From: Pseudalkalibacillus sp052246725 | Lineage (GTDB): Bacteria; Bacillota; Bacilli; Bacillales; Fictibacillaceae | Length of the DNA stretch: 64,000 bases | Reading direction: 5' to 3' (one strand) | NCBI GenBank assembly: GCA_052246725.1 | Contig: JBQQCL010000006.1 | Part shown: positions 25,296 through 33,540 of the stretch, piece by piece | How positions within the stretch are numbered: the first letter of the stretch is position 1 | How the letters are laid out: each line of letters opens with the position of its first letter | Translations under genes and position numbers: made by a program | Notes under the pieces: generated by a model | Seen by the model: only the letters and a program-made list of their open reading frames with translations | Database searches by the model: none | Told to the model about the DNA's origin: nothing

Positions 25296-26273
25296 TTAGG
25301 TGTTCCCTCCTTCTGGGTAGTAGAGGCATAATCTCTCTTGTATCCGTTCAAAAATTTCTTCTGGCATTTCCCTGACCTTGATATCTCCACCCAGGAATAG
25401 TAGCCAATTTGTCATTTCGGACATTTCTTCGGGACGATTAACATTGACAAAAGTCTTTAGGATGGCTGTAGTTTGGTAAGGATTCGTATAGGAAATTGAA
25501 ACTTTTATAGGATGGTATTTTTTGAACTGGGCAATCGCTTTTGGACCAAATTCCAGGGCAAGATTGACTACTTGTTCCTGCTTACTTAGTTTTTCTACTA
25601 TCTTTTTCTTACTTGATCTTTTTTTCGTCAAGTAGGGCTCGACATCGATGAGATGGTCGACAGGGAAAATCTGCTTCGTTTCTTCCTTCAAATCAAAGCC
25701 TTCAATCAACCAAAAGCTTTTTTCATGATAAAGGTGCAAGAGATAAACTGGATAAGATTTTATTACCTTCTCTTCTTTGATAGTAATCAATAAATAGCGA
25801 TCCGAAAGAATGAGTTGGATGAGTTTTTCTAACATCGGATGAGGGAGGTCTGTAAGGTCAAGCAGGTCGGGATTATAGGGGTTGGTACCTGCAAAAAGCA
25901 AGATTTGATTTAAAAGGACAAGGTCATCTTGCTGGGTTTCTGAGATAAGGCCAAGTAATTTTTCAGCTAAGGACTGACGACTCTTAAGATAGGGGAGTTG
26001 TTGATTTCTTGTGGCCATAAAAGCAATAAAAAGAGCTTTGACCTCACTATCGGTAAAGTGGACATCGGGCAGGACAGAGTTGGGCATGACAAAATAGCCC
26101 CCATCCCTACCAACTTCAGCGACAAGAGGCATCCCCATGGACTCGATTTCTCTGATATCCCTGATAGCGGTCGAACGAGAGATGTTAAATTCTTGCATGA
26201 TTTCAGAAATGGTAAAATGGGCGCGGTTGTTGATGTAACGCATAATGGTATTAATCCGTTCAACTTTTTTCAT
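25296..26273 (-). CDS. YafY-type HTH/WYL-domain transcriptional regulator
   Basis: 325 residues. Residues 1-60 are a DeoR/HTH_11 winged helix (NNRAHFTISEIMQEFNISRSTAIRDIREIESMGMP). Residues about 130-220 form a WYL domain with LLHLYHEKSFWLIEGFDLKEE, and a WCX-like C-terminus follows. WYL proteins are ligand-responsive regulators, often sensing nucleic acid or nucleotides. Divergent from a three-gene operon (GyrI-like, unknown, DoxX), with a dyad over the shared promoter, so it probably controls that operon and itself. Confidence 0.85.
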   Translation of the reverse strand: MKKVERINTIMRYINNRAHFTISEIMQEFNISRSTAIRDIREIESMGMPLVAEVGRDGGYFVMPNSVLPDVHFTDSEVKALFIAFMATRNQQLPYLKSRQSLAEKLLGLISETQQDDLVLLNQILLFAGTNPYNPDLLDLTDLPHPMLEKLIQLILSDRYLLITIKEEKVIKSYPVYLLHLYHEKSFWLIEGFDLKEETKQIFPVDHLIDVEPYLTKKRSSKKKIVEKLSKQEQVVNLALEFGPKAIAQFKKYHPIKVSISYTNPYQTTAILKTFVNVNRPEEMSEMTNWLLFLGGDIKVREMPEEIFERIQERLCLYYPEGGNT

Positions 26274-26289
26274 AAGGACCTCAAAACAG

Positions 26290-26326
26290 TGTCATTTTTT
26301 GACATGATTTAAGACTATGATATACC
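26290..26326 (+). promoter_or_regulatory. Promoter with dyad between the WYL regulator and the GyrI-like operon
   Basis: TTGACA (26299-26304), 16-bp spacer, TATACC (26321-26326). TGTCA-TTTTT-TGACA (26290-26304) is a perfect inverted repeat overlapping the -35, a likely operator for the divergent WYL regulator. Confidence 0.6.
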
Positions 26327-26383
26327 TATCAAGTGAAGAACACAATTCATTTGATAAATCTTAAAAAGAGGAAGGTTTTGAAT

Positions 26384-26863
26384 ATGGCTAATTTTAACCT
26401 GGAAGAAAAAGACAGCTTTACCGTTGTAGGTTTAGGAACTGAGATTAAGAGTGATTACACAGACTTTGGTGGCGTAAACAAGGAAAAGGCAGATTTTTGG
26501 CAAGCCGTCAGTCAAGATGGAAGATTTGATCATTTAAAGTCTATCGCAAAAAATGACTACATTTTTGCCGTGAACGAAGCAGTTAATAACAAGATGATGC
26601 ATTATGCAGGTGTCATGACTGAGGCATCGCCACCAGAAGAAGCCAGAGTGATCCAATTTCCTAAGGGAGAATACCTGGTCGTCAAAGGGGAAGGGAAGAC
26701 ACCTGATGAACTGAATGTTACGCTTACTGGCATTGCCTTTGGTGAAGTCTTGCCAGAAGTAGAGGGTTTTTCCTATGTTGGTGGACCGAATGCGACGGTC
26801 GAGATGGGGGAGCGGAACGGTTTGGTATTTGGTGAAATGTGGATTCCTGTAGTCAGGAAATAA
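26384..26863 (+). CDS. GyrI-like/AraC-type effector-binding domain protein
   Basis: 159 residues from ATG 26384, 8 bases after GAGGAAGG (an upstream ATG at 26333 has no site). The whole protein is a GyrI-like small-molecule-binding domain: FTVVGLGTEIKSDY at the first strand, VIQFPKGEYLVVKGEG (about 100-115) and the end GLVFGEMWIPVV. No DNA-binding domain. Such single-domain proteins bind hydrophobic drugs or act on effectors. First gene of the operon opposite the WYL regulator. Confidence 0.78.
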   Translation: MANFNLEEKDSFTVVGLGTEIKSDYTDFGGVNKEKADFWQAVSQDGRFDHLKSIAKNDYIFAVNEAVNNKMMHYAGVMTEASPPEEARVIQFPKGEYLVVKGEGKTPDELNVTLTGIAFGEVLPEVEGFSYVGGPNATVEMGERNGLVFGEMWIPVVRK

Positions 26864-26884
26864 AAAATAAAGGGGGAGATGGAA

Positions 26885-27349
26885 ATGTCCTATGCTGTTG
26901 ATTTTAAAAATGTATCTGCAGTTGGCTTAGAGTCCTCACCTGTAGTAGAAAAGCTTGCTGGTTTGCGTGCGAATGAAGCCCGTTACTTCATGAACAAATA
27001 CAAGCATGACTTTACGGTTGTGCCAGCTAGCGAAAGCCAGGAGACCCTTGATTATGTGAACCGGATTTTGAAAGAAGAACGTGATATTGAGTTTGCTGCA
27101 AAACCTTTGGAAACGTCACGTTTTCAAATAGAAAATATCAAATTCGCCTACGTCTTTTATGAGGATGGTCTTGGGGTCAACGTGATGTATAACGTTGATG
27201 ACCCTAAAAAGCGGGCTGTTGGTATTAAGCTTTCTGAGGGGATGGAGGTACCGAAGGAGTTAGAAGGGAAGTTTAAATTTGCAAGACAGAAGTCTAAATT
27301 AGCTGGAACAATTCGGGGCTCCTTTTTTGTCATTAAAGGAGAATATTAA
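26885..27349 (+). CDS. Unrecognised conserved-looking protein
   Basis: 154 residues from ATG 26885, 6 bases after AAGGGGGAG (an ATG at 26879 abuts the site). I do not recognise the family. It is soluble, without signal or membrane segments, mixed alpha/beta: FKNVSAVGLESSP, LRANEARYFMNKYKHDF, a central IKFAYVFYEDG strand and a C-terminal GTIRGSFFVIKGEY. The end resembles the closing strand of GyrI-like domains, so a distant effector-binding fold is possible. Operon position between a GyrI-like gene and doxX suggests a shared stress response. Confidence 0.6.
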   Translation: MSYAVDFKNVSAVGLESSPVVEKLAGLRANEARYFMNKYKHDFTVVPASESQETLDYVNRILKEERDIEFAAKPLETSRFQIENIKFAYVFYEDGLGVNVMYNVDDPKKRAVGIKLSEGMEVPKELEGKFKFARQKSKLAGTIRGSFFVIKGEY

Positions 27350-27375
27350 AGCAAGCAATAGCGAGGTGGAAACAG

Positions 27376-27789
27376 ATGAGTAATGTTGTTGTTGTTACAG
27401 AAACAACTGCGAAAGTAGTAATCCAATCTCGGGGAAAAAAGATTGCTTATTGGTCAGTCACACTTTTCCTCGCAGCAGCTGTTATGTTAAGTGGTATCGG
27501 GCAACTGATGCAATATGGGGGGAACCTCGAGTTAGTAAAGCAGCTTGGTTATCCATCATACGTTTTGACCATTCTCGGGATTTGGAAAGTGCTCGGTGCC
27601 ATCGCACTCGTGGCGCCACGTTTTCCTCGGCTTAAAGAATGGGTTCACGCTGGTAGTTTCTTTTTAATGACTGGTGCGGCTATATCCCATGCATTTGCTG
27701 ATGATTATGGTGTTATGATCCTTCCGCTGACATATGCTGCACTGAATATCACCTCTTGGGCGTTACGTCCAGAGAGCCGCAAACTCTAA
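27376..27789 (+). CDS. DoxX-like membrane protein
   Basis: 137 residues with four hydrophobic segments (about 23-43, 60-78, 88-108, 112-130). SGIGQLMQYGGN, LGIWKVLGAIALVAPRFPRLKEW and GAAISHAFADD fit the DoxX-like family (PF13564). Function of the family is poorly known; some are linked to thiol or oxidative stress. Third gene of the operon controlled by the WYL regulator, followed by a hairpin terminator. Confidence 0.78.
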   Translation: MSNVVVVTETTAKVVIQSRGKKIAYWSVTLFLAAAVMLSGIGQLMQYGGNLELVKQLGYPSYVLTILGIWKVLGAIALVAPRFPRLKEWVHAGSFFLMTGAAISHAFADDYGVMILPLTYAALNITSWALRPESRKL

Positions 27790-27853
27790 GTATTTGCGTC
27801 ATTGAGGGAGCTATATATCGTTGTATGAAATGAATGAAGAACTTAAGACAGCT

Positions 27854-27894
27854 GCGGCAGCCATGACGATAAAGCTCAAGACTGCCGCTTTTTT
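27854..27894 (+). terminator. Terminator after doxX-like gene
   Basis: GCGGCAG (27854-27860) pairs with CTGCCGC (27882-27888) around a 21-base loop, then TTTTTT. The rest of the 313-bp gap up to 28102 is A/T-rich leader for the NUDIX gene. Confidence 0.75.
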
Positions 27895-28102
27895 CAACCG
27901 CACATCTAATTTGGGTAATCGAAGTGAGTGAGTTCATTTTAAAAAGCACGATCCAAGAACAGATAACTTGGATCATCTCATCCATTAGGTGAATCTAAAT
28001 AGCACATGTAATCCGAATGTTAGTTTTGAAACTAATAAAACATAGTTACGTCTAACTTGGAGACAAATAAATTATATTAAATTAAAAGGATGGGGAAGTT
28101 TC

Positions 28103-28531
28103 TTGATTTCCAAACAAAGTACATACTCACCACCAAAACATATCGTTTCAGCAGCAACGATTGTGATCAATGAAAAAGGGGAAATTTTATTAATCAAGGG
28201 TCCTAGAAGAGGCTGGGAAATGCCCGGTGGACAAGTTGAAGAAGGAGAGTCTTTAAAAAAGGCTGCAATCAGGGAAACAAAAGAAGAAACAGGTATTGAT
28301 ATTGAAGGATTAGAATTTTGTGGTGTATTTCAAAATGTCAGCCGATCAATTTGTAACACATTGTTCTTAGCTATACCAGTTGGCGGTAAACTAACAACTT
28401 CTCCAGAAAGTTTGGAAGTCGGTTTCTTTCCTATTGAGGAAGCTTTGGAAATGGTAACCTGGGGAAACTTCAAGCAAAGAATCGAGTACAGTTTGAATAA
28501 AAACAAGCAACCATTTTACATAGAATTTTAA
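28103..28531 (+). CDS. NUDIX hydrolase
   Basis: 142 residues; TTG start behind ATGGGGAAG. Full Nudix box at about residues 43-65: GGQVEEGESLKKAAIRETKE followed by ETGI, with all GX5EX7REUXEEXGU positions present. Cleaves nucleoside diphosphates linked to another moiety; the substrate cannot be predicted. Single-gene unit with terminator. Confidence 0.88.
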   Translation: MISKQSTYSPPKHIVSAATIVINEKGEILLIKGPRRGWEMPGGQVEEGESLKKAAIRETKEETGIDIEGLEFCGVFQNVSRSICNTLFLAIPVGGKLTTSPESLEVGFFPIEEALEMVTWGNFKQRIEYSLNKNKQPFYIEF

Positions 28532-28547
28532 AATTTGTCTTACAAAG

Positions 28548-28580
28548 AGGCGTTGATCTGAGAAGGATCACGCCTTTATT
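28548..28580 (+). terminator. Terminator of the NUDIX gene
   Basis: AGGCGTTGATC pairs with GATCACGCCT around TGAGAAG, then TTTATTT. Confidence 0.8.
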
Positions 28581-28586
28581 TGCATT

Positions 28587-28671
28587 TAAAGAAAGTATAA
28601 ATACTTTCTTCAATATAAGGGCAACTAAGGCTCAGCTTGTGCTAAAGCTTGGCTGTGCCAAGTTTTCTTTA
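28587..28671 (+). repeat. BOX-like dispersed element, copy D
   Basis: 85 bp, TAAAGAAAGTATAAATACTT at the left, AAGTTTTCTTTA at the right. Begins 12 bp after the stem of the NUDIX terminator. Confidence 0.88.
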
Positions 28672-28814
28672 TTTAATATCTTACTTTTAAGCAGGATGAT
28701 GGAGGTGTCTAACGTTTAAATATTTTTGCGAGCAGGAATAAAAAATAAACAGACTTTTTTAAGTTAAGTCTATTGTGAAATGATTCCAAGTCAAGTGCTA
28801 GGAGGATGAATGAA

Positions 28815-29795
28815 ATGAACGGTTTAATAAAGGGAAAAATGGGTCTCGGTACTGCTCCTTTAGGAAATATGTTCAGGGAGGTGCCGGAAGAAGAAGCGCT
28901 GGAAACGATCAATACCGCATGGGAACAGGGGGTCCGATATTTTGATACTGCCCCGTTTTATGGTGCTGGCTTAGCGGAGAGTCGGCTGGGTGAGGTTTTA
29001 TCAAAGCATGATCGAGACGACTATTTACTAAGCTCTAAGGTAGGGCGAGTGATATCGGATGAAATGGAGGATAAGGAAGGATTATTCGAATATGGCCGAA
29101 AAAATAAAATCATTGAGGATTATAGCGAAGATGGGACCCTGCGATCCATTGAACAAAGCCTAGAACGTTTGAAAACAGATCGTTTAGACTTCGTCTATGT
29201 TCATGACATTTCTCCGGACTTTCACGGAGATGATTGGGTTACAAAGTTTGATACAGCGAGAAAAGGAGCTTTCCGTACTCTGACTCGCCTCCGTGAAGAA
29301 GGTGTGATCAAATCGTGGGGATTAGGCGTCAATCGAACCGAGCCGATCGAAATGGCAATTGAACTGGAAGAGTCGATTCCAGACCTTTGTTTACAGGCCA
29401 CCCGTTATACGCTTATGGATCATGAACATGCTCTGCGCAAATTAATGCCCTCTGCTTTGGAGAAAAAGATCGGCATCGTCGTTGGTGCGCCGTACAGCTC
29501 CGGTGCTCTTGTAGGAGGAAACCATTATGAATATCAAGAGGCGCCAGATGAAGTTGTGTCCAAAGCACAAAAAATACAGGAATTGGCTTCCAACTATCAA
29601 GTGAGCGTCAAAAGCGTTGCCCTGCAATTTTCAATGGCACATCCTGCAGTAGCGGCTGTCATTCCTGGTACCACTCGTCCTGCACGTGTCAAAGAGGATA
29701 TTGCAGCCTCGCAGGAAGCTATCCCCTCTGAATTGTGGCAGGTACTCCGCGAACAAAACCTGGTCTCACCTGTTGCTCCACTGCCGATCGATTAA
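28815..29795 (+). CDS. Aldo/keto reductase
   Basis: 326 residues from ATG 28815, 9 bases after GGAGG (the ATG at 28806 touches the site). AKR fold: GLGTAPLGNMF, RYFDTAPFYGAGLAESRLGE with catalytic Asp and Tyr (about 37-44), LSSKVG with catalytic Lys, DFVYVHDIS with His, and SVALQFSMAHPAVAAVIPGT at the end. Most like the D-threo-aldose 1-dehydrogenase/pyridoxal dehydrogenase branch, NAD(P)-dependent. True substrate unknown; no sugar genes adjacent. Confidence 0.87.
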   Translation: MNGLIKGKMGLGTAPLGNMFREVPEEEALETINTAWEQGVRYFDTAPFYGAGLAESRLGEVLSKHDRDDYLLSSKVGRVISDEMEDKEGLFEYGRKNKIIEDYSEDGTLRSIEQSLERLKTDRLDFVYVHDISPDFHGDDWVTKFDTARKGAFRTLTRLREEGVIKSWGLGVNRTEPIEMAIELEESIPDLCLQATRYTLMDHEHALRKLMPSALEKKIGIVVGAPYSSGALVGGNHYEYQEAPDEVVSKAQKIQELASNYQVSVKSVALQFSMAHPAVAAVIPGTTRPARVKEDIAASQEAIPSELWQVLREQNLVSPVAPLPID

Positions 29796-29811
29796 TAGAA
29801 TCTTGCAACCG

Positions 29812-29850
29812 ATAAGGGACTGTCCAAATTGATGGGCAGTCCTTATTTGA
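29812..29850. terminator. Bidirectional terminator between the aldo/keto reductase and Dph6-like genes
   Basis: ATAAGGGACTGTCC pairs with GGGCAGTCCTTAT across an AAATTGAT loop, flanked by T-rich sequence on plus. Confidence 0.75.
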
Positions 29851-29854
29851 TAGT

Positions 29855-30556
29855 TTATGAGGTGATCTTATCTGACTTCTGATCCAACTCTAAAGGCAAA
29901 AACGCATACTCTCCGTCTTTGAACTTCTCACGTTTACGAATTGGAATACCATGTTTGAAAATCGGTCCATCTATCACTGTGGTATGAAACTCTCCACCTT
30001 CTCCGCACGGGTCAATACCTCTAGCTTCAAGCTCCTTTATGTATTCATGGGTCAACGTTCGTCCTAAATCGTCTTCTCGCATTCCTAATGATAAATTAAC
30101 AGTGACAATGATGGTTACAAATCCTAGATTTATGAACTCTTCGACAGCTTCACGATGATTCATTTCCCATAGAGGCATCCCAAGATTTAACCCAGCATTC
30201 TTCGAAACTTTTTCATGCCAACAACCATGAGCAGGCATATCCAGGTCTCCAGTAACTAGCACTTCTGCTCCTTGATTCTTTGCTTTTTCTAAAAGGTGCA
30301 TGAATTCTTTTTCATAATCTGACCAACTTGCAGCTGCAGAATATAGGGGCAAACCTATCGATTTGCCCTGGGCACGAATAAGCTCTGGAGGTGTTCCGTG
30401 TGATCTGGACTGTTTCCCTTCTTCTTCAAGCATAACGATAAGTCCAACCGCGTCTCCAACCTCCATGGCTTTATATAAAGCTAAGACACTATCCTTTCCT
30501 CCACTGAAAGAAGTTATGAATTTATGACCGCGAGCACCATTTTTCCAATCTACCAT
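29855..30556 (-). CDS. Dph6-like ATP-pyrophosphatase (diphthine-ammonia ligase family)
   Basis: 233 residues. PP-loop SFSGGKDSVLALYKAM at 17-32 and the family signatures LVTGDLDMPAH, and CGEGGEFHTTV near residue 188. The eukaryotic and archaeal relatives amidate diphthine; bacteria lack diphthamide, so the bacterial members must do something else and are often linked to cofactor metabolism. No cobalamin gene is near here. Convergent with the aldo/keto reductase. Confidence 0.82.
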   Translation of the reverse strand: MVDWKNGARGHKFITSFSGGKDSVLALYKAMEVGDAVGLIVMLEEEGKQSRSHGTPPELIRAQGKSIGLPLYSAAASWSDYEKEFMHLLEKAKNQGAEVLVTGDLDMPAHGCWHEKVSKNAGLNLGMPLWEMNHREAVEEFINLGFVTIIVTVNLSLGMREDDLGRTLTHEYIKELEARGIDPCGEGGEFHTTVIDGPIFKHGIPIRKREKFKDGEYAFLPLELDQKSDKITS

Positions 30557-30695
30557 CTATCTCTCCCCTTTGTATATCGCAACTCTTAATGTAATTCGAT
30601 CATTGTTCGTTTTTTTGTATCAGTGTGCAGTATTATCGAGAGTCTGATTACGATGTAAAAAAGAGCTTAGAATTTCAAGCACTTTTAGTTACATT

Positions 30696-30782
30696 TAAAG
30701 AAAGTATAAAATACTTTCTTCAATATAAGTGCAGCTAAAGCTCAGCCTGCGCCAAAGGCTTGGCTTTGCCAAGCTTTCTTTA
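30696..30782 (+). repeat. BOX-like dispersed element, copy E
   Basis: 87 bp, ends TAAAGAAAG and CTTTCTTTA, a perfect 9-bp inverted repeat. Its last three bases are the stop codon of the minus-strand YdjM-like gene. A weak hairpin (AGCTTAGAA / TTTCAAGC) lies 11 bp to the left. Confidence 0.9.
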
Positions 30783-31406
30783 GAGTTCCATTTTCGAAAA
30801 GGGCAGCAAGAGTTTCACGCCTCTTTTATTGACGGGAAGGAATTTCATATCCCCGACTAAATGACTCGCATAGCCTGCAAGACTTGCAATGAAGATCCCT
30901 TCTATTCCGATTGAAGCTTCTAATTGCCGGGCAATGACACCGAAAAACACGATTCCGAGTATCGAATGCGTATAGCTCCTATGCGGGACGAAGGAGGCGA
31001 CAATGATATAGATGCCGAGCAGGAACAGCCAGTTTTCTTGAAGCATGAAGCCTCCGATCAGAACACCGACACCGGAAACCGTCAGCATATGCCTCCTCGT
31101 TATGAATGTAGAAAGAGCTATGATTCCGGCACCAGCCCCCATGCCATACCACTTCTCGGTCCCGGATCCTTCCACAAAGCTGTATACAATTAATAAAATG
31201 CCGATGATCTGGGCAAGTGTCTGGATGAATTTGTGTGTATTCGTGATCTTGTTACTTAACGTTCCATCCACATCAATGTCTGGAAGCAGCCCCGTAATCC
31301 CTCCGCAGGCAATTAGAATCCCCGTCGTCAATGGATCAGTCTCCAATGCATTGGAAGTGACCAAGCCTGCAACTCCGCCAACAAGCAGATGTGATGTTCC
31401 TTTCAT
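30780..31406 (-). CDS. YdjM/DUF457-family membrane metal-dependent hydrolase
   Basis: 208 residues, AGGTGA before ATG. Begins MKGTSHLLVGG with the family's early His, then LLPDIDVDGTLSNKI and VPHRSYTHSILG, followed by YASHLVGDMKFLP: these His/Asp motifs define the YdjM (LexA-regulated, inner-membrane) hydrolase-like family related to phospholipase C metal sites. Five or six hydrophobic segments. Role unknown. The TAA stop is supplied by the end of BOX-like element copy E, so the C-terminus may have been trimmed or altered by the insertion. Confidence 0.83.
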   Translation of the reverse strand: MKGTSHLLVGGVAGLVTSNALETDPLTTGILIACGGITGLLPDIDVDGTLSNKITNTHKFIQTLAQIIGILLIVYSFVEGSGTEKWYGMGAGAGIIALSTFITRRHMLTVSGVGVLIGGFMLQENWLFLLGIYIIVASFVPHRSYTHSILGIVFFGVIARQLEASIGIEGIFIASLAGYASHLVGDMKFLPVNKRGVKLLLPFSKMEL

Positions 31407-31694
31407 GATGATTCACCTGTCTCTCTATTTTATTGTGAATGTGGCAGTATTCATCATTGTAAAGAAAAAGCGGTTATGAAGAAATGGCAACAGGTGTTTT
31501 TGTGTCCTTGTACTCATCAAGCATTAGGACATCGGTCACGTGTCGTGACAGCAGGAAAGGGGAGAAATTCCAGAAATCCAAAATAATAGATCAAGCAAAA
31601 GTGCATGACGCTATAAATCTGAAAATTGGCGCTTGTCCACTAGATTCTTTATAATTACACCTAGTAAGTACGATTATTTTTGGGAGGTATACAA

Positions 31695-31952
31695 ATGTAT
31701 ACATACTTGATGATTGTTGTCATTTTGGTAGGTGTCGTTTCATTAATTGGAACGATCATTGTCGGGAAGAAAGTAAACAAAGTAAGTAAGGATTACGAAA
31801 TGGAAGACGACCGGACCTCGGCTCAATTGAAACGTTCTCATGAATATGAATCACATTCTTTGAAAGTTAACTTGAAAGTGTTGACAGTTATTTATGTTGT
31901 AACATTCATTCTCAGCATCATTGCTTTAATTGCTTATATCTTCTTAAGATAG
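31695..31952 (+). CDS. Small two-helix membrane protein
   Basis: 85 residues from ATG 31695, behind GGGAGG. Hydrophobic helix at 3-24, a charged middle (KVNKVSKDYEMEDDRTSAQL) and a second helix at 60-84. I do not recognise the family for certain; small Bacillus proteins with this layout exist without known function. It stands alone, 288 bp from its neighbour upstream. Confidence 0.6.
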   Translation: MYTYLMIVVILVGVVSLIGTIIVGKKVNKVSKDYEMEDDRTSAQLKRSHEYESHSLKVNLKVLTVIYVVTFILSIIALIAYIFLR

Positions 31953-31968
31953 CAAGGTCGGTTTTCAA

Positions 31969-31982
31969 CGTAAGCGCATTCA
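31969..31982 (+). promoter_or_regulatory. Possible cre (CcpA) site before the GntP permease
   Basis: CGTAAGCGCATTCA matches the cre pattern TGWNANCGNTNWCA except at positions 1 and 10, about 28 bases before the start codon. Carbon-catabolite control would suit a gluconate permease. Tentative. Confidence 0.35.
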
Positions 31983-32009
31983 TGAAATCAACACAATAGG
32001 AGTGATAGA

Positions 32010-33365
32010 ATGGAAGGTTTTGCTCTCATACTTATCATCACATTAGGCGTCCTCTTCGTTATTTTCGCAACAGCCAAATTGAAGCTACATCCTTTCCTGT
32101 CGTTATTGATTGCTGCATTCGTCATCGGGATTCTTGCAGGACTCCCATTGCCGGATGTGGTAGAAGCTGTGAATACCGGTTTCGGTGGTTTGATGGGTGG
32201 TATCGGTCTTGTCATCGTTTTCGGAACGATCATCGGTGTCATATTGGAACGATCTGGAGCTGCGATTCGGATGGCTGATACTGTTCTTCGCATTGTCGGG
32301 GAAAAACGGCCGCAGCTTGCGATGAGCTTGATCGGGGCGATCGTCAGTGTTCCGGTATTTTGTGACTCGGGATATGTCATTTTATCCTCCTTGAAAAAAT
32401 CGCTGGCAAGACGTGCTAAAGTAGCGGTCGCCTCAATGGCAGTCGCCCTCTCGACTGGCCTTTTCGCCACACATACGCTTGTGCCGCCGACACCAGGGCC
32501 GATTGCGGCAGCAGGAAACATCGGTGCTGAAAATTATCTCGGTGTCATCATTCTCGTCGGTCTGGTCGTTTCGATCCCGACAATCATAGCAGGTTATATA
32601 TGGGCTGTAAAAGTGGGTACGAACATCAAGGTTGTGGGTGAAGACGAGATGGATGTCGATTATGAGGATGTTCGGAAGGAATTCGGTGAAATGCCTTCAA
32701 CCTTCAAATCCTTTTCACCGATCGTCGTGCCGATTCTTTTGATTGCTATTGGTTCGATTGTCACCTTTGCAGGATGGGAAGGGGCGTTTTATGATATTCT
32801 ACTATTTTTAGGTTCCCCAGTAGTCGCTTTATTGATTGGTATTCTTTTTGCTTTGAGCTTGCTTCCGAAATTGGATGAAGAAACGTTGACGAATTGGATC
32901 GGCCACGGTATTAAGGAATCAGCGCCAATCCTGCTTATAACAGGGGCTGGTGGAGCTTTCGGTTCAGTCATCAGCACCACTTCAGTCGCGGATTTCATCC
33001 AAAGCTTTGGCGAAAATGGAGCGATCAATGGGGCGATTTTCATCTTCATCCCATTTTTGATTGCGGCCGCTCTTAAGACGGCACAAGGGTCCTCCACAGC
33101 AGCAATCGTCATCACCTCGACATTGATCGCACCACTGGTGTCCCAAGTCGGGATTGATGGCGCGATTCCTCTGGCATTGGTCGTAATGGCCGTCGGAGCG
33201 GGAGCAATGGTCGTTTCCCATGTGAATGACAGTTATTTTTGGGTCGTCAAAGAATTCAGCGGCATGACAGTGACTGATGCGTATAAAGGGCATACGACCG
33301 CAACCCTGATCCAGGGAATTGTCGCCCTTACCGTAACGTTTATTCTATGGTTGATCTTTGTCTGA
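32010..33365 (+). CDS. GntP-family gluconate/organic acid permease
   Basis: 451 residues with AGGAGTG before ATG. Twelve or so membrane helices. GntP signatures: LHPFLSLLIAAFVIGILAGLP, FGGLMGGIGLVIVFGTIIGVILERSGAA, VPVFCDSGYVILS, THTLVPPTPGPIAAA, AALKTAQGSSTAAIV and HVNDSYFWVVKEF. Imports gluconate or related hydroxy-acids with protons. No gluconate kinase or glycerate kinase is adjacent, so the substrate is uncertain. Confidence 0.92.
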   Translation: MEGFALILIITLGVLFVIFATAKLKLHPFLSLLIAAFVIGILAGLPLPDVVEAVNTGFGGLMGGIGLVIVFGTIIGVILERSGAAIRMADTVLRIVGEKRPQLAMSLIGAIVSVPVFCDSGYVILSSLKKSLARRAKVAVASMAVALSTGLFATHTLVPPTPGPIAAAGNIGAENYLGVIILVGLVVSIPTIIAGYIWAVKVGTNIKVVGEDEMDVDYEDVRKEFGEMPSTFKSFSPIVVPILLIAIGSIVTFAGWEGAFYDILLFLGSPVVALLIGILFALSLLPKLDEETLTNWIGHGIKESAPILLITGAGGAFGSVISTTSVADFIQSFGENGAINGAIFIFIPFLIAAALKTAQGSSTAAIVITSTLIAPLVSQVGIDGAIPLALVVMAVGAGAMVVSHVNDSYFWVVKEFSGMTVTDAYKGHTTATLIQGIVALTVTFILWLIFV

Positions 33366-33388
33366 TAAACTATGAAAATATGAATCCT

Positions 33389-33437
33389 AGAGAGTGGAAC
33401 CAGTAAGGATGAATCCTTCAGGCTCCGCTCTCTTTTT
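33389..33437 (+). terminator. Terminator of the GntP permease
   Basis: AGAGAGTGGA pairs with TCCGCTCTCT across a longer branched loop, then TTTTT. Confidence 0.85.
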
Positions 33438-33540
33438 ATGTTTTCATATTCTATTTCTTTTAAAAATGGTATATTCGCCGTTACAAATCTACCTCCATTT
33501 TAATACTATGTAACATCTGATAGAGAAGGGAGGAATGTTT

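Noticed and set aside
27376..27789. DoxX-like gene considered as part of a quinone oxidase (doxDA) system
   Set aside because: No doxA/doxD partner genes are nearby, and the short four-helix form is a general DoxX-like family.
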